A stretch of DNA of 64,000 nucleotides from Aegilops tauschii subsp. strangulata. Taxonomy: Eukaryota > Streptophyta > Magnoliopsida > Poales > Poaceae. The translations under genes were made by a program, and so were the position numbers. The notes beneath the pieces were generated by a model. It was not told where the DNA came from. It made no database searches and worked only from the letters and a program-made list of their open reading frames with translations. Below are positions 31,201 through 42,128 of the stretch, piece after piece; within the stretch, counting starts at the first letter, position 1, and every line of letters begins with the position of its first letter. The stretch spans positions 369,937,054-370,001,053 of the forward strand of contig NC_053041.3 of assembly GCF_002575655.3 (NCBI RefSeq), written 5' to 3'.

Positions 31201-34200
31201 GTGTGCCAAATTTATGTTGATGATATCATATTTGGTTCGACTAACCCTCATTTTAGTGAAAAGATTGGGAAGCTAATGTCGAAGAAGTTTGAGATGTCTA
31301 TGATGAGTGAACTAAAGTTCTTCCTTGGTTTGCAAATCAAGCAAACTAAGAAAGGCACCTTTGTTTCTCAAATAAATTACACCAAGGACTTATTCAAGAA
31401 GTTCAACATTGTAACGCCCACGATGCGGCTATATCTCCCACGTGTCGAGGGACGACTTAGAGGCATAACCGCATAGTGGTTTTGTCGCAAGAAGGGTCAT
31501 CTTCACACAATCCCATGTAATGAACAAGAATGGGATAAAGAGCTGGCTTACAATCGCCACTTCACACAATACATAAATATCAACATACATCATCCAAAAC
31601 ACAATCATATAGACCGACTACGGTCAAAATCCAGATGAAAATAAGACAACCCCAAATGCTAGATCCCCGATCGTCCCAACTGGGCTCCACTACTGATCAT
31701 CAGGAAAAGACACATAGTAACGACCACGTTCCTCGTCGAACTCCCACTTGAGATCGACGCCATCATCTGCACTGGCATCGTCGGCACCTGCAACTGGTTT
31801 TGGAAGTATCTGTGAGTCACGGGGACTCAGCAATCTCACACCCGCGAGATCAAGACTATTTAAGCTTGTAGGACAAAGAGGTGCATAGAGGTGGAGCTGC
31901 AGCGGCAAAAGCATATATGGTGGCTAACTTGCGCAAATGAGAGCGAGAAGAGAAGCAAAGGAGCGGACGCCATCTAGCAATGACCAAGAAGTGATCCTGA
32001 ACACCTACTTACGTCATTCATAACACAGACCGTGTTCACTTCCCGGACTCCGCCGAGAAGAGACCATCACGGCTACACACGCACTTGGTGTATTTTAATT
32101 GGGTCAAGTGACAAGTTAACTACAACCGGACATTAACAAATTCCCATCTGCCTCATAACCGCGGGCACGGCTTTCGAAAGATAATACCCTGCAGGGGTGT
32201 CCCAACTTAGCCCATCATAAGCTCTCACGGTCAACGAAGGATAAACCTTCTCCCGGAAAGACCCGATCAGTCTCGGAATCCCGGTTTACAAGACATCTCG
32301 ACAATGGTAAAACAAGACCAGCAAAGCCACCCGAATGTGCCGACAAATCCCGATAGGAGCTGCACATATCTCGTTCTCAGGGCACACCAGATGAGACATC
32401 CTACGAGTAAAACCAGACCTCGATTTTTCAGGAGGGGGCCCCGCAGTCTGCTCAGTTCGGACCAACACTCGAAGGAGCACTGGCCGGGGGGGGGGGGTTA
32501 AAATAAGATGACCCTTGGGCTCGCGAAAACCCGGGGGAAAAGGTTTAGGTAGCAAATAGTAAAACCAAGGTTGGGCCTTGCTGGAGGAGTTTTATTCAAG
32601 GCGAACTGTCAAGGGGGTCCCATAAATCACCCGACCGCGTAAGGAACGCAAACTCAAGGAACATAATCCCGGTATAACAGTAACTAGGGCGGCAAGAGTG
32701 GAACAAAACACCAGGCATAAGGCCGAGCCTTCCACCCTTTATCAAAAATATAGGTGCATTAATTAAATAAGAGATATTGTGATATCCCAACATAACCATG
32801 TTCCGACATGGAACAAACTTCAACTTCACCTGCAACTAGCAACGCTATAAGAGGGGCTGAGCAAAAGCGGTAACATAGCCAAACAACGGTTTGCTAGGAA
32901 AGGATGGTTAGGGCTGACATGGCTCAAAATAGGAGACATGATATAGCAAGTGATAGGTAGCGAGCATGGCAATAGATCGAACAACTAGCATAGCAAAGAT
33001 AGAAGTGATTTCGAGGGGTGGTCATCTTGCCTGCAAGATTCTCAGAGTTGTTGAAAGCTTGATCCTCGTAAGCGTACTCGACAGGTTCCTCGTTCACGAA
33101 CTCGTCTCCCGGCTCTACCCAAGAAAAGAACACAAACAAACGGAACCACAATCAACAACGAGAAATGCACAAGCAACATGATGCAAAACATGTATGATAT
33201 GCAAGATATGATATGCGATGCGTATGCGTGCTCCGGAAGGAAAATGATGAACATGGCAGTAACTTGGCAAACCAAGCATGCCACTGGAAAGATGAGATGA
33301 TTTCGGTCGAAATCGATATAAAGATCACCGGAATCGGATGCACGGTTTGCAAAAGGCGAGCAAAACAAGAATGACACTAATCTGCGATAAACAGCAAGAT
33401 AGCACTTAAAATACAACAAGTAACAATGTTACAGCACCCCAACATAGCAACAAAGTACATGGTAGTAATGTACAGGAGATCCTTGACAAAAGATGAACAC
33501 TGAGCTACGGCTAGTTCACAACATATCAAGCTCAAACAAGCATGGCAAAAGTGCAAAAGATTACAGGTTCACAGACTTGGTGAAAAACTCGACATGGCAG
33601 AAAACAGCATCAGGTAGCAATGTTCAGAGCACGAAATCAACATGCTACAGGAACTTCACATAGCAAAACAAGTCATGGCAGTGTTCTACTAAAAGCACAT
33701 GACAAAAGTCCCTTGATGACCATAAGCCAAAAAGGACCAGAAGAAATGATGAAAAGCATGTTAACATGGCAAGTTTCGTTATCAGGTTTCAGACTTAGCA
33801 GAAAACAGAGCATGGCAGAAATATTAATATGTAGGCCTCTTTATGAGCTTGAAGCACTCACTACAGAGTAATTCATGACAAACGAAGCATACCTACAGCA
33901 AGATGGCATGTTTATGAGGCTATCAATGGCAAGAACAATTGCATAGCATGTATGGATCAACTACAATAAGCTTGGCAAAAATGCATATCATGTTAAGAAT
34001 CTGCGAGAAATATTTTATAGCAAAAGTAGAGCAAGATTGAGTCATGCTATGGCACTCTAAAATTGCAAACAGTTGCAGGAATGGATCAATTACAACTATA
34101 GCTACAAAACATCCTTACTGAACATCTCCAAAATATGCATGGATCTCTCTGTAGCATCATGTTTACATGGCAACAAAGTTACAGCAGACGAGGACTTGGA

Positions 34201-36351
34201 GAAATCACTGTCCCTGAAATCAGAAATATTACGGGGCCTACTTTGCATGCTTGTGCTAGTCACCACAGAGATCACAAAAATACGTGGACTATACCACTGG
34301 AAAGATGGCATGGCATACTTTAAAACACATGTAGAGCTCATGCTCAAAAGATGCACAGATTAAATGATACAAAAATGACAAATCTCCAAGTTCTGATAAG
34401 AACCAGAGATTAACAGCAACTAGCCCTCTCCCAAGAAGATTTGGGCATCAAGATGACCTCTAATGACCATGGTGCAATTGAACAAAATGAAGATCATCAC
34501 GAGGCGAACAATTTGACATATTATACGCACGAATCGGAGCTACATGCACAAATTTATGGCATCTGGAACAGGAGCACTTGCTGATGGAATTCTGGGACTT
34601 GGAAGAATTAGAGGGGGATTTCGAGAAAAAGTCAACGGACTCATACCAGATCGGATCGAACCCGAGCTACAGGAGATCGGGCCGGCGACCGGGAAGGAGG
34701 CGAGGGAGATGGCCGGAGGAGGGGCGGCCGGAGCGGCGCCGGCGGAGGCGCGGCGGGGCCGGCCGGCGGCGGAGAGGCCGCGGCGCGCCGGCGAGTGCGG
34801 CGGCGCACGGGAACCCGAGCGGCGGCGCGGGGCACGGGGCCCGAGGCAGCGGCGGCGGGAGGAGGCGGGCCGGAGGGCCGGGGTCGGGCCCGCGGGCCGG
34901 CGGGGAACGGCGGCGGCGGACGCTGACGTGACGAGCGATTCGTCCGCCGGCGCGGGCGGACGTGTCCGGCACGGGCGGACGCTGTCCGGCGGCGCGAGGG
35001 ATTTTTGCTAGGGTTAGACTGCGATTCCGTTTTTCGGGATGCCCACTTATAAATAGGTAGAGGGAGCTAGGAGGCTCCAAATGAGGTGCGGTTTTCGCCC
35101 ACACGATCGTGATCGAACGACCTAGAGCATGGAAGAGAATTTGGTGGGTTTTGGGCTGGTTTTGGAGGGGGTTTTTGCTGGACGCTCAAATGGACTTTGC
35201 GGATGCCCGGTTAACCGTTGGAGTACCAAACGACCTCCGAATGGAACGAAACTTGACCGGTAGTCTCCGGGTGGTATATAAAGACCACTTGACAAGCCTA
35301 GGTCCATTCCGAGAAAGTTTGACACACGCACACGAAAGAAAACAAGAGGGGTGCACCGGAGGAGATAGGAGCGCCGGATTGGAAAACGGACAACGGGGAA
35401 ATGCTCGGATGCATGAGACGAACACGTATGCGAATGCAATGCACATGATGACATGATATGAAAATGCATGACATGACAAAATACAAAACGAAAAACAAAA
35501 CCCGACAACGGAGGGAAAAACATAACACATAGCCGGAAATGGCAAGAGTCGGAGTTACAAATATGGCAAGTTACATGCGGGGTGTTACAAACATGCAAGA
35601 AAGCAAAGGTATGAAAACACCCATGCCTACTAGTGGACATCTTGACTTGACCAAGGATGGCAAATCTGTTGACCAAAAGGTTTACCATTCTATGATTAGT
35701 TCATTGTTATATCTATGTGCCTCCCATCCCGATATTATGCTAAGTGTGTGCATGTGTGCACGATATCAAGCGGCCCCCAAAGAATGCCATCTTAAGGCTG
35801 TGAAAAGGATAGTGAGATACTTAATACATACACCAAATTTTGGCATTTGGTATCCTAAGAGGTCTTCTTTTGATCTTGTTGGCTACTCTGACTCAGACTA
35901 TGCCGGAGGCAAGGTTGATAGAAAATCCACTTCGGGTACTTGTCAATTTCTTGGTAGATCTCTTGTGTCTTGGTCCTCCAAGAAATAAAAATCGGTATCC
36001 TTATCAACCGCCGAAGCGGAATACATTGCCGCCGGTTCATGTTGTGCTCAATTACTTTGGATGACCCAAACTCTTAAGGATTATGGGAGCAATGTGAAAC
36101 ATGTTCCATTACTTTGTGACAATGAGAGTGCCATTAAGATTGCTCATAATCCCGTGCAACATTCTCGAACTAAGCATATTGAAGTTCGTCATCATTTCAT
36201 TCAAGATCATGTTGCTAAAGGGGACATTGATCTTAAGCATGTTCATACCGATAAGCAATTGGCGGATATATTCACCAAATCGCTTGATGAGAAAGTATTT
36301 TGCTGTTTGAGAGGTGAATTGAACATCATTGATGCTTCAAACTTGGAGTAG
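28222..36351 (+). pseudogene. Copia gag-pol polyprotein, interrupted by solo LTR and three stops
   Basis: A single frame runs from ATG 28222 to TAG 36349 if the solo LTR is ignored. It has an N-terminal gag part with UBN2-like helices, an acidic linker, and the protease motif VLDSGCTDH near 28895. Next come the GAG-pre-integrase HRRLGH..C..C finger (29290-29410) and the integrase core (HMDLFGP, RIDNGTEF, VVERKN; 29475-29790). Reverse transcriptase follows (YAPVARLESIR, LYQMDIKSAFLNG, YVDD near 31212), and RNase H (GYSDSDYAGG, STAEAEYIAAG; 35880-36030). In-frame stops are TAA 30103, TGA 30400 and TAA 35986. The 4185-bp insert after codon FN at 31409 is a multiple of three. No CCHC zinc knuckle is found between gag and protease, so that segment appears deleted. 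The copy cannot make the full enzyme set. Confidence 0.92.
31410..35589 (-). mobile_element. Solo LTR of the long-LTR Gypsy family, nested in Copia RT
   Basis: The 4180-bp insert starts TGTAACGCCC and ends GGGTGTTACA, and is flanked by AACAT at 31405-31409 and 35590-35594. It is colinear with the LTRs at 42129 and 57470 and in the same orientation (coding strand minus). No internal gag-pol is present, so it is a solo LTR produced by recombination between the two LTRs of a former complete copy. A TATTTATAAG motif on the minus strand near 35048-35056 and a GC-rich block (34680-35010) match the promoter region of the other copies. Small ORFs are not conserved between copies. Confidence 0.95.
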
Positions 36352-38250
36352 GAACTCCATTTGGATACATGCAAGGCATGAGCCTATGACTAATCCTTGA
36401 CTTTTCTCTTATGATGATGATCATATGTCTTGGATATATTTGTACCCTTGCATGCTATCTAACCATTGTAGGTACTTGGATGAATCTAAATCTATGGGAT
36501 TGCAACTCACTCACATCTTGACCAATCTCTACATCACCAAGTCTCAACACCATGGTGGTTGAAGACAAGGAAGCATGAAGCCTTTCAACATATCCTTTGA
36601 CAAATTCTATATATCAAATTCCATTTGGTATCAAATTTTATGTTTGTCATTTTGGGTACACAAGTGCTCTTCCTTGCAAGACTAACCCATGTAGGTAGAT
36701 GAACTCAAATCCAAGGGGGTGCTCCAAATCCTTGATGAGCTACATCAACCTTGAGCATCCCACACAAGTTCGACTACATGATCAAGTACAACACCACCAC
36801 CAAAGGTATGTAATTCCATCTTAGAGAAGCTTTATCCCAAGTCATGGGTCAAAGCAGCTCAACAAGATGCGAATACATCAAATGCTTAAATGAAAAATGG
36901 TAACCCCATTTTGAGCTTAAACGATGAGTATGACATATGATCAAGTGTTCTCACTTGACTCCTAAGTCAATATACTCTAACAAAGGTGACTTTGTCGCCG
37001 ACATTTCTAGATGAAGTTCTCTAGTGTTTCTGTGTCTTCTTGCATCTGTTCCTTGCATATTTGTTCCCTTCTTTTTAAAAAAACTTCATCTAGATTTTCA
37101 TTTCTTTTCTCTGTTTTGTTCTGCATTTCCTGCATCCAATTCATTGCAAATCCTTCAGTTAATTCCTTGCAAATCTTTGTGATATCTTATTTGCCTAGTG
37201 AGCTGAGGTGACAAATGTTCTCTCTGTGTTGAACTCGGTCACACCGGTCTGTTGTTTTCGGTCAAACCGAACCAATTCGGTGCCACCAAAGTATATAACT
37301 CGGTGTTACCGATTTCCCTGCAGAGAAGACAATTTGCCACTTGCATCCTGCATTTTTGTTCCAGCTTCACGCAATGATTCTTGTCCTCTACCAGCATCAC
37401 ATTCTATATGCTGTTTTGCTCTGTGACTAGGACCAAACCTATTCTGAGTCACAACCCAGAAGATCCCTTCTTGGAAATTGATGTCAAAGGGGGAGAGAGA
37501 GAGAGATCACATCAAAGCTTAATCAGCTTAATCACTTAAAAAGGGGGAGAGAGATAAAAGGGAGAGAGATAATCACATCAAATTCCCCAGATGCTTGGTG
37601 TTCAAGAGGAAAGAAGACACATGTCTTTAAGAGGGGAAAGACATGTTAGTTTGTGTTATGTTCTGTGCTCTGATTTTGTTTCCCTATTTTCTCCCATTAT
37701 CCAGTATAAGATTCAGGGGGAGAAAGACTTCTAGGGAAGGAAATCCTTGAATTCATTGCATATCTTTTATATTTGGGGACATGTCTATATCCAATAGAGT
37801 ACCTAGTACTCACTCTCTACATGTCATCCCAGTCTTGGTAGTCTTGTGGCTCTTTTGTTTGCTCTGTCTAGTAGATGTATCTGTGTTATCTAACCTTGTT
37901 TCCTCAGGTTCATCTCTTCCTAAGTCAGCTCAAGACCACAAGGTAAGTATATGCATCACACTCATGTGCATGATGATTTCTTGCTGGTGTACATATTGTT
38001 TGCAAGAAGGAATCATGAACATGAAGTTACAACTTCATATATTCACATCATTTGCTCTGATGCATATAGCCAAGATACATGTAACACATTGCTTGCTCTG
38101 TCACGTTTATGCATTCACATGCTCTTACATTTCTATTTACATGATTGCATACATGTAGGGGGACCCTATGCATGTTACATGTCTTTCCAAAGCTTTACTT
38201 GCTATTTTTTATATCTTTATCTAAGGCTTTGATGTATGTTGTCATCAATT
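36352..38250 (+). other. Copia 3' non-coding internal region
   Basis: This 1.9 kb lies between the polyprotein stop and the PPT. No env-like frame is visible. It has four CGGT...ACCG motifs at 37220-37310 like those in the LTR, and purine tracts AAAGGGGGAGAGAGAGAGAG (37487), AAAAGGGGGAGAGAG (37538) and CAGGGGGAGAAAG (37713). The composition is otherwise T-rich with TTGCAT/CTTGCAAG words. Confidence 0.7.
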
Positions 38251-38265
38251 ACAAAAAGGGGAGAT
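38251..38265 (+). other. Polypurine tract of the Copia element
   Basis: ACAAAAAGGGGAGAT lies directly before the 3' LTR start TGAAAG, the position and composition for plus-strand priming. Confidence 0.85.
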
Positions 38266-39865
38266 TGAAAGCACAAGTGCTCCCTAGGTGGTTTTGGTAA
38301 TTAATGTCAACATATCTCCTGTAGGACTAATGTTTTTATCTAGTATATCTCAGATAAGTTCAACAGATGGAGTGGCGTGTACAAGAGGATGTGGAACCCC
38401 TGCAAGATGCTAAGGACAAAGGATTGGCTCAAGCTCTAAAGCTCAAGACTCTACATTTTCATTTTAGTGATCAAGATCACATTGAGTCCTTAGGAAAGCC
38501 AATACTATTAAAAGGGGATGAGGTGTTGCTTAATGGCTTGCTTGCTCAAAGTGCTTAGTGATATGCTCCAAAGCCCTCAACCACTTTCTCATATCCACAT
38601 ATGTCCCAAACCAAAAGTCAAACTCGGCCCCACCGATTTGATCTATCCGGCGCCACTGAGTTCATTTGACATAGCCACTGCCAGAAAGCCTAATCAATTC
38701 GGTCTCACCGATGGGATCCTGGTCTCACCGAGATGGGCTTGCAAACTCTCTGGTTCCTGTTGCAATAATTTCGGCCCAACCAAGATTTGTAATCGGTCTC
38801 ACCGGGTTTGCTTGACCAACTCTCCGGTTAGCTCATTACCCAAATCGGTCCCATCGAGTTTGTGTAATCGGTCAAACGGAGATGAGGTTCTACCCTAACC
38901 CTAGCACATCGGTCCCACCGAGTTGATCATATCGGTCCCACCGAAAAGCCTAACATTCACATTTTGAACTGAATCGGTCAGACCGAGTTTTCTGATTCGG
39001 TCCCACCGAGTTTGGTGAATTGTGTGTAATGGTTAGATTTTGTGTGGAGGCTATATATATACCCCTCCACCCACTCTTCATTTGTGGGGAGAGCCATCAG
39101 AGCGTGCCTACACTTCCAGCATACATTTTCTGAGAGAGAACCACCTACTCATGTGTTGAGGTCAAGGTATTCCATTCCAACCACATAAATCTTGATCTCT
39201 AGCTTTCTCCAACTTGCTTTCTACTGAAATCATCTTTCTACCAAATCCAAATCCGTGAGAGAGAGTTGAGTGTTGGGGAGACTATCATTTGAAGCACAAG
39301 AGCAAGGAGTTCATCATCAACACACCATCTATTACCTTTTGGAGAGTGGTGTCTCCTAGATTTGTTAGGTGTCACTTGGGAGCCTCCATCAAGATTGTGG
39401 AGAACCAAGGAGTTTGTACGGGCAAGGAGATCGCCTACTTCGTGAAGATCTACCCTAGTGAGGCAAGTCCTTCGTGGGCGATGGCCATGGTGGGATAGAC
39501 AAGGTTGCTTCTTCGTGGACCCTTCGTGGGTGGAGCCCTCCGTGGACTCGCGCAACCGTTACCCTTCGTGGGTTGAAGTCTCCGTCAACGTGGATGTACG
39601 ATAGCACCACCTATCGGAACCACGAAAAAAATCTCCATGTCTCCAATTGCGTTTGCACACTCCAATCCCATCCCTTTACATTATCGCAAATTGCATGGTT
39701 TACTTTCCGCTGCTCATATACTCTTGTCATGCTTGCTTGATGTGTATTGTGAATGTTTAAACTTGTGCTAAACTCCACCTGAACTTGAAGAAAATAAAAA
39801 CTGCAACTTTTCTTTCCTAGGAGTCTATTCACCCCCCCTCTAGACACCTCTTCTCGATCCTTTCA
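38266..39865 (+). repeat. Copia 3' LTR
   Basis: 1600 bp, TGAAAGCACAAG...TCCTTTCA. Followed by ACCGT and the rest of the AP2/ERF-like gene. It differs from the 5' LTR by scattered substitutions and small indels, including one motif unit of about 20 bp in the CGGTCTCACCG array. Confidence 0.95.
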
Positions 39866-39870
39866 ACCGT

Positions 39871-40164
39871 CTGGGCATCGCCGAGATGGACGAGGAAGCT
39901 ATGGCGCTGTGGCGCCAATGCTTCCCGCAAGACATCATCAACGAGCGTGAGTTCCACACGCAAAGGAGGGCGGAGAGGGAGAAGAGGAGGGCGGAGCGAG
40001 CCGCCTATCATGAGGACAAGCGTACGCGGAAGGTGGCCGCTCAATTCAACATCAGGCTAGGAGCAGCGTCGCCCTGGGATTCCGATGACGATGGGTATCT
40101 TGACGCCTACATTGAGATGTCAGAGGAGGACATCACCGAGGTGGAGTCGGACGACGAGGAGTAG
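39871..40164 (+). pseudogene. AP2/ERF-like protein, 3' part (split by Copia)
   Basis: The frame continues from the 5' part with LGIAEMDEEAMALWRQCFPQ, then an Arg/Glu/Ala-rich helix (TQRRAEREKRRAERAAYHED) likely to form a coiled coil or basic patch. It ends in an acidic tail (DSDDDGYL, EEDITEVESDDEE) that could act as an activation region. The stop is TAG at 40162. Joined with 26261-26551 and one copy of ACCGT it forms 194 codons. There is no promoter for this half other than what the Copia 3' LTR might provide. The first internal ATG is at 39886. Confidence 0.78.
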
Positions 40165-40524
40165 TTGAACTATCTATTTTTCTATCTATCTATGCTATAT
40201 CTATGCTGAGAACTATCTATGTATCTATCTATGCCAGTATCGACTCGGAGTCCAATGTGTATCGAGTCAGAGTAGAAAGCAGAAAAAAATATAGCGCGTC
40301 TACAGGCGCGGCGCACGCGCGCAATTTTTTTGCAGCGGCCGCTTGAGCCAGCACTCCGCGGCCTGCAAAAACTGGCTATTCCGGCGCTGTAAACGCTTTT
40401 TTAACACGCCATGCGTTGCACTTCTGTTGGAGATGCTCTAACATGGCAGATGAGTGCTTTAATGTTGCCCACAAGATGCGCGAGTATTACTATATTTTTC
40501 TTGCCATGTTGAGATTTTAAAACC
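40165..40524. other. 3' flank of the AP2/ERF-like gene
   Basis: CTAT repeats (40170-40235) follow the stop. GC-rich sequence at 40295-40395 and the words TTGGAGATGCTCTAAC at 40428-40443 resemble the end of a common grass DNA repeat. No ORF is supported. Confidence 0.45.
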
Positions 40525-41315
40525 ATGAGTGCGAACATGCAGAGGAGCAATGAAGACCAAGCATGGGACATTGGGGAGATCTTCAAGGAACGTGGCAAGT
40601 TAAAGAGGAGCTGCACCGGACCTGTAAAACGAGCTTTGGTAAGTAACATTTTCTATTACTTTCGTTTAACCTCGTGTTCTTCGATGTGTATATGTTGTAG
40701 TTTATTTTTTCTTAGCCTCGTGTTCTTCGATGTGTAATAAGAAGAGTCTTAATCGTTCTAATGCTTTCGTTTTTAGCTTGATGTAGGAAGTGGGTTTTCT
40801 CACCTTGGAGTCTGTTTTTATATTTCTCCTTTTGAATTCACTTCTCCGAGTCCTATTTATCTGGCTTCTACTAAATGGATCTGGGTTGCCCTGAGTATTG
40901 ATCTAAGAAAGAAGTAACTTCATGTAAGGATGCAGTTCCTGTGAGGAGGGAAGTTTGGTCAACCTCGAGATCATGTTTCCAAAATGAGGCTGGATTACAC
41001 CCAAGGTGCCCGTTCCCTAATGATGCTGGATTAGACACAAGGTGCAAATTCCAAGATGATGCTGGATTACACACAAGCCAGGTGGAGTCGTCAACTGTTC
41101 GTGTTCTCGTTGCTCTAGTAAAGGCTGAAAGAAAGCGTGCAACAGCCCTTGAGAATGTAGCTGAGTTCCTGAAGAAGCGAAAAGAGCAATCATATGCTCT
41201 CTTCACCCAAGCCAAAGAAGAGATGGAAGAAGCCAGAAAGATGCTAGCAGAGGCAGAGCAGGCTAGGCGTCTCCTGCTATCTAAAAGTATTGTCAATACC
41301 AATTTTCCTTCATAA
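40525..41315 (+). CDS. Unrecognised gene-like segment, possibly two exons, coiled-coil C-terminus
   Basis: An ATG at 40525 opens a 38-codon stretch (DQAWDIGEIFKERGKLKRSC) that meets a consensus donor, TTTG/GTAAGT, at 40638/40639. A second open stretch (about 40902-41315, no ATG of its own) has three 12-residue repeats (FQNEAGLHPRCP and variants). It then has a predicted helix with VLVALVKAERKRATALENVA and a Lys/Glu/Ala coiled coil (QAKEEMEEARKMLAEAEQAR), ending at TAA 41313. An acceptor near 40905 (ATCTAAG) would be weak. I do not recognise the family. It may be the 3' end of a host gene or a captured fragment. Its codon use is unlike the AT-rich flanks. Confidence 0.35.
40977..41084 (+). repeat. 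Three 36-bp tandem repeats inside an open frame
   Basis: Units 40977-41012, 41013-41048 and 41049-41084 all begin TTCC and share GATGCTGGATTA (GAGGCTGGATTA in the first) and ACACAAG-like words. The unit length is a multiple of three, so the frame encodes three variants of FxxxAGLxxxxx. Confidence 0.85.
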
Positions 41316-42123
41316 TAGCTAGGTTCAAATGTTTATCCAGTCAGCATGCCTGTTGCAATGTCCGTGCATCTACTGATGTGGCACAAAATAATTTTTTTTG
41401 GGTCATGTAATAACAGCAATTACTTTCCAAACAATAACAGACGAAGCATTGGACATGGTATAGTTCACACGCAAGCCCAACATTCCAAGTATAACTTCCA
41501 CATCAAACTCATTTTCACATATATCTGCACATTCATAGATAATGTCCACAACCATGATTCACTTTAAAGCCAAAAAAATGTGAGGAGAGTTACAAATAAT
41601 GAAAAATCCCTAGTTCCTACTACCAGTGCGAGCACAACAAGTCAAGACCATACATAATTAATTATATTTTGGACATTTTTGACTAAACGCGAATAACTTC
41701 AGGAGACTGGTATAATATTTCTAATGCCCGCCGCGGCTGGGGTCCACGATGTTTTGAGCCAAATCGGGCAACACACTGGGTGTCTGCCGGCGACGCGGTT
41801 GTCGTAGCATTCGTCGGCTCCGAGCGGCGGCAGCTCCGAGGTCTACTATTCCTCGGTGTCGGCGGTGGGCGCAGACGTGTTGGCCAGCTCTGCCAGCATG
41901 CCGCGGTTCCACCAATGTTTGCGTCAGATAGCGCGACCAACCACGCTGCACTGGATGCCATGGTCCCCCGTGTGTCGGCGTGCAACAACTGGCGACTCTT
42001 CTGCGAGCAGGCTTGCAGCGTTGAGTTGATGCACCAGGGGCCAGCTTGGAGCGGCGGTTTGCTCCTCCTCTTTCCCGCCTGCAGCCTCGCCCATGGTACT
42101 GATGGCCTGGGGCGGGGAGGGAG
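41316..42123. other. Intergenic; possible minus-strand gene fragment near 41690-42090
   Basis: The left half (41316-41690) is AT-rich without features. The right half is GC-rich. On the minus strand an ATG at about 42094 in the context AGTACCATGGGCGAGG starts a short frame (MGEAAGGKEEEQTAAPSWPL) that ends near 41930. It is not recognisable. If it is a gene start, the Gypsy element inserted some 30 bp upstream in its leader. Confidence 0.3.
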
Positions 42124-42128
42124 GTGGG

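Larger units (their letters stand above)
26552..39865 (+). mobile_element. Copia LTR retrotransposon (Maximus/SIRE-like), with nested solo LTR
   Basis: Two LTRs of 1618 and 1600 bp, ends TGGAAG/TGAAAG...CTTTCA, a PBS matching initiator tRNA-Met, a PPT, and a Copia-order polyprotein (protease, integrase, reverse transcriptase, RNase H) define the element. It is flanked by the duplication ACCGT (26547-26551 and 39866-39870), so the boundaries are exact. Of its 13.3 kb, 4185 bp is a later Gypsy solo LTR plus its TSD copy; without it the element is about 9.1 kb. A 1.9 kb non-coding stretch between the polyprotein and 3' LTR suits the SIRE/Maximus lineage, where an env-like ORF may sit; none is seen. 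The family name is from memory. Confidence 0.95.

Noticed and set aside
36352..38250. env-like ORF downstream of Copia pol
   Set aside because: No frame longer than about 125 codons, no convincing transmembrane or coiled-coil pattern in a continuous frame.
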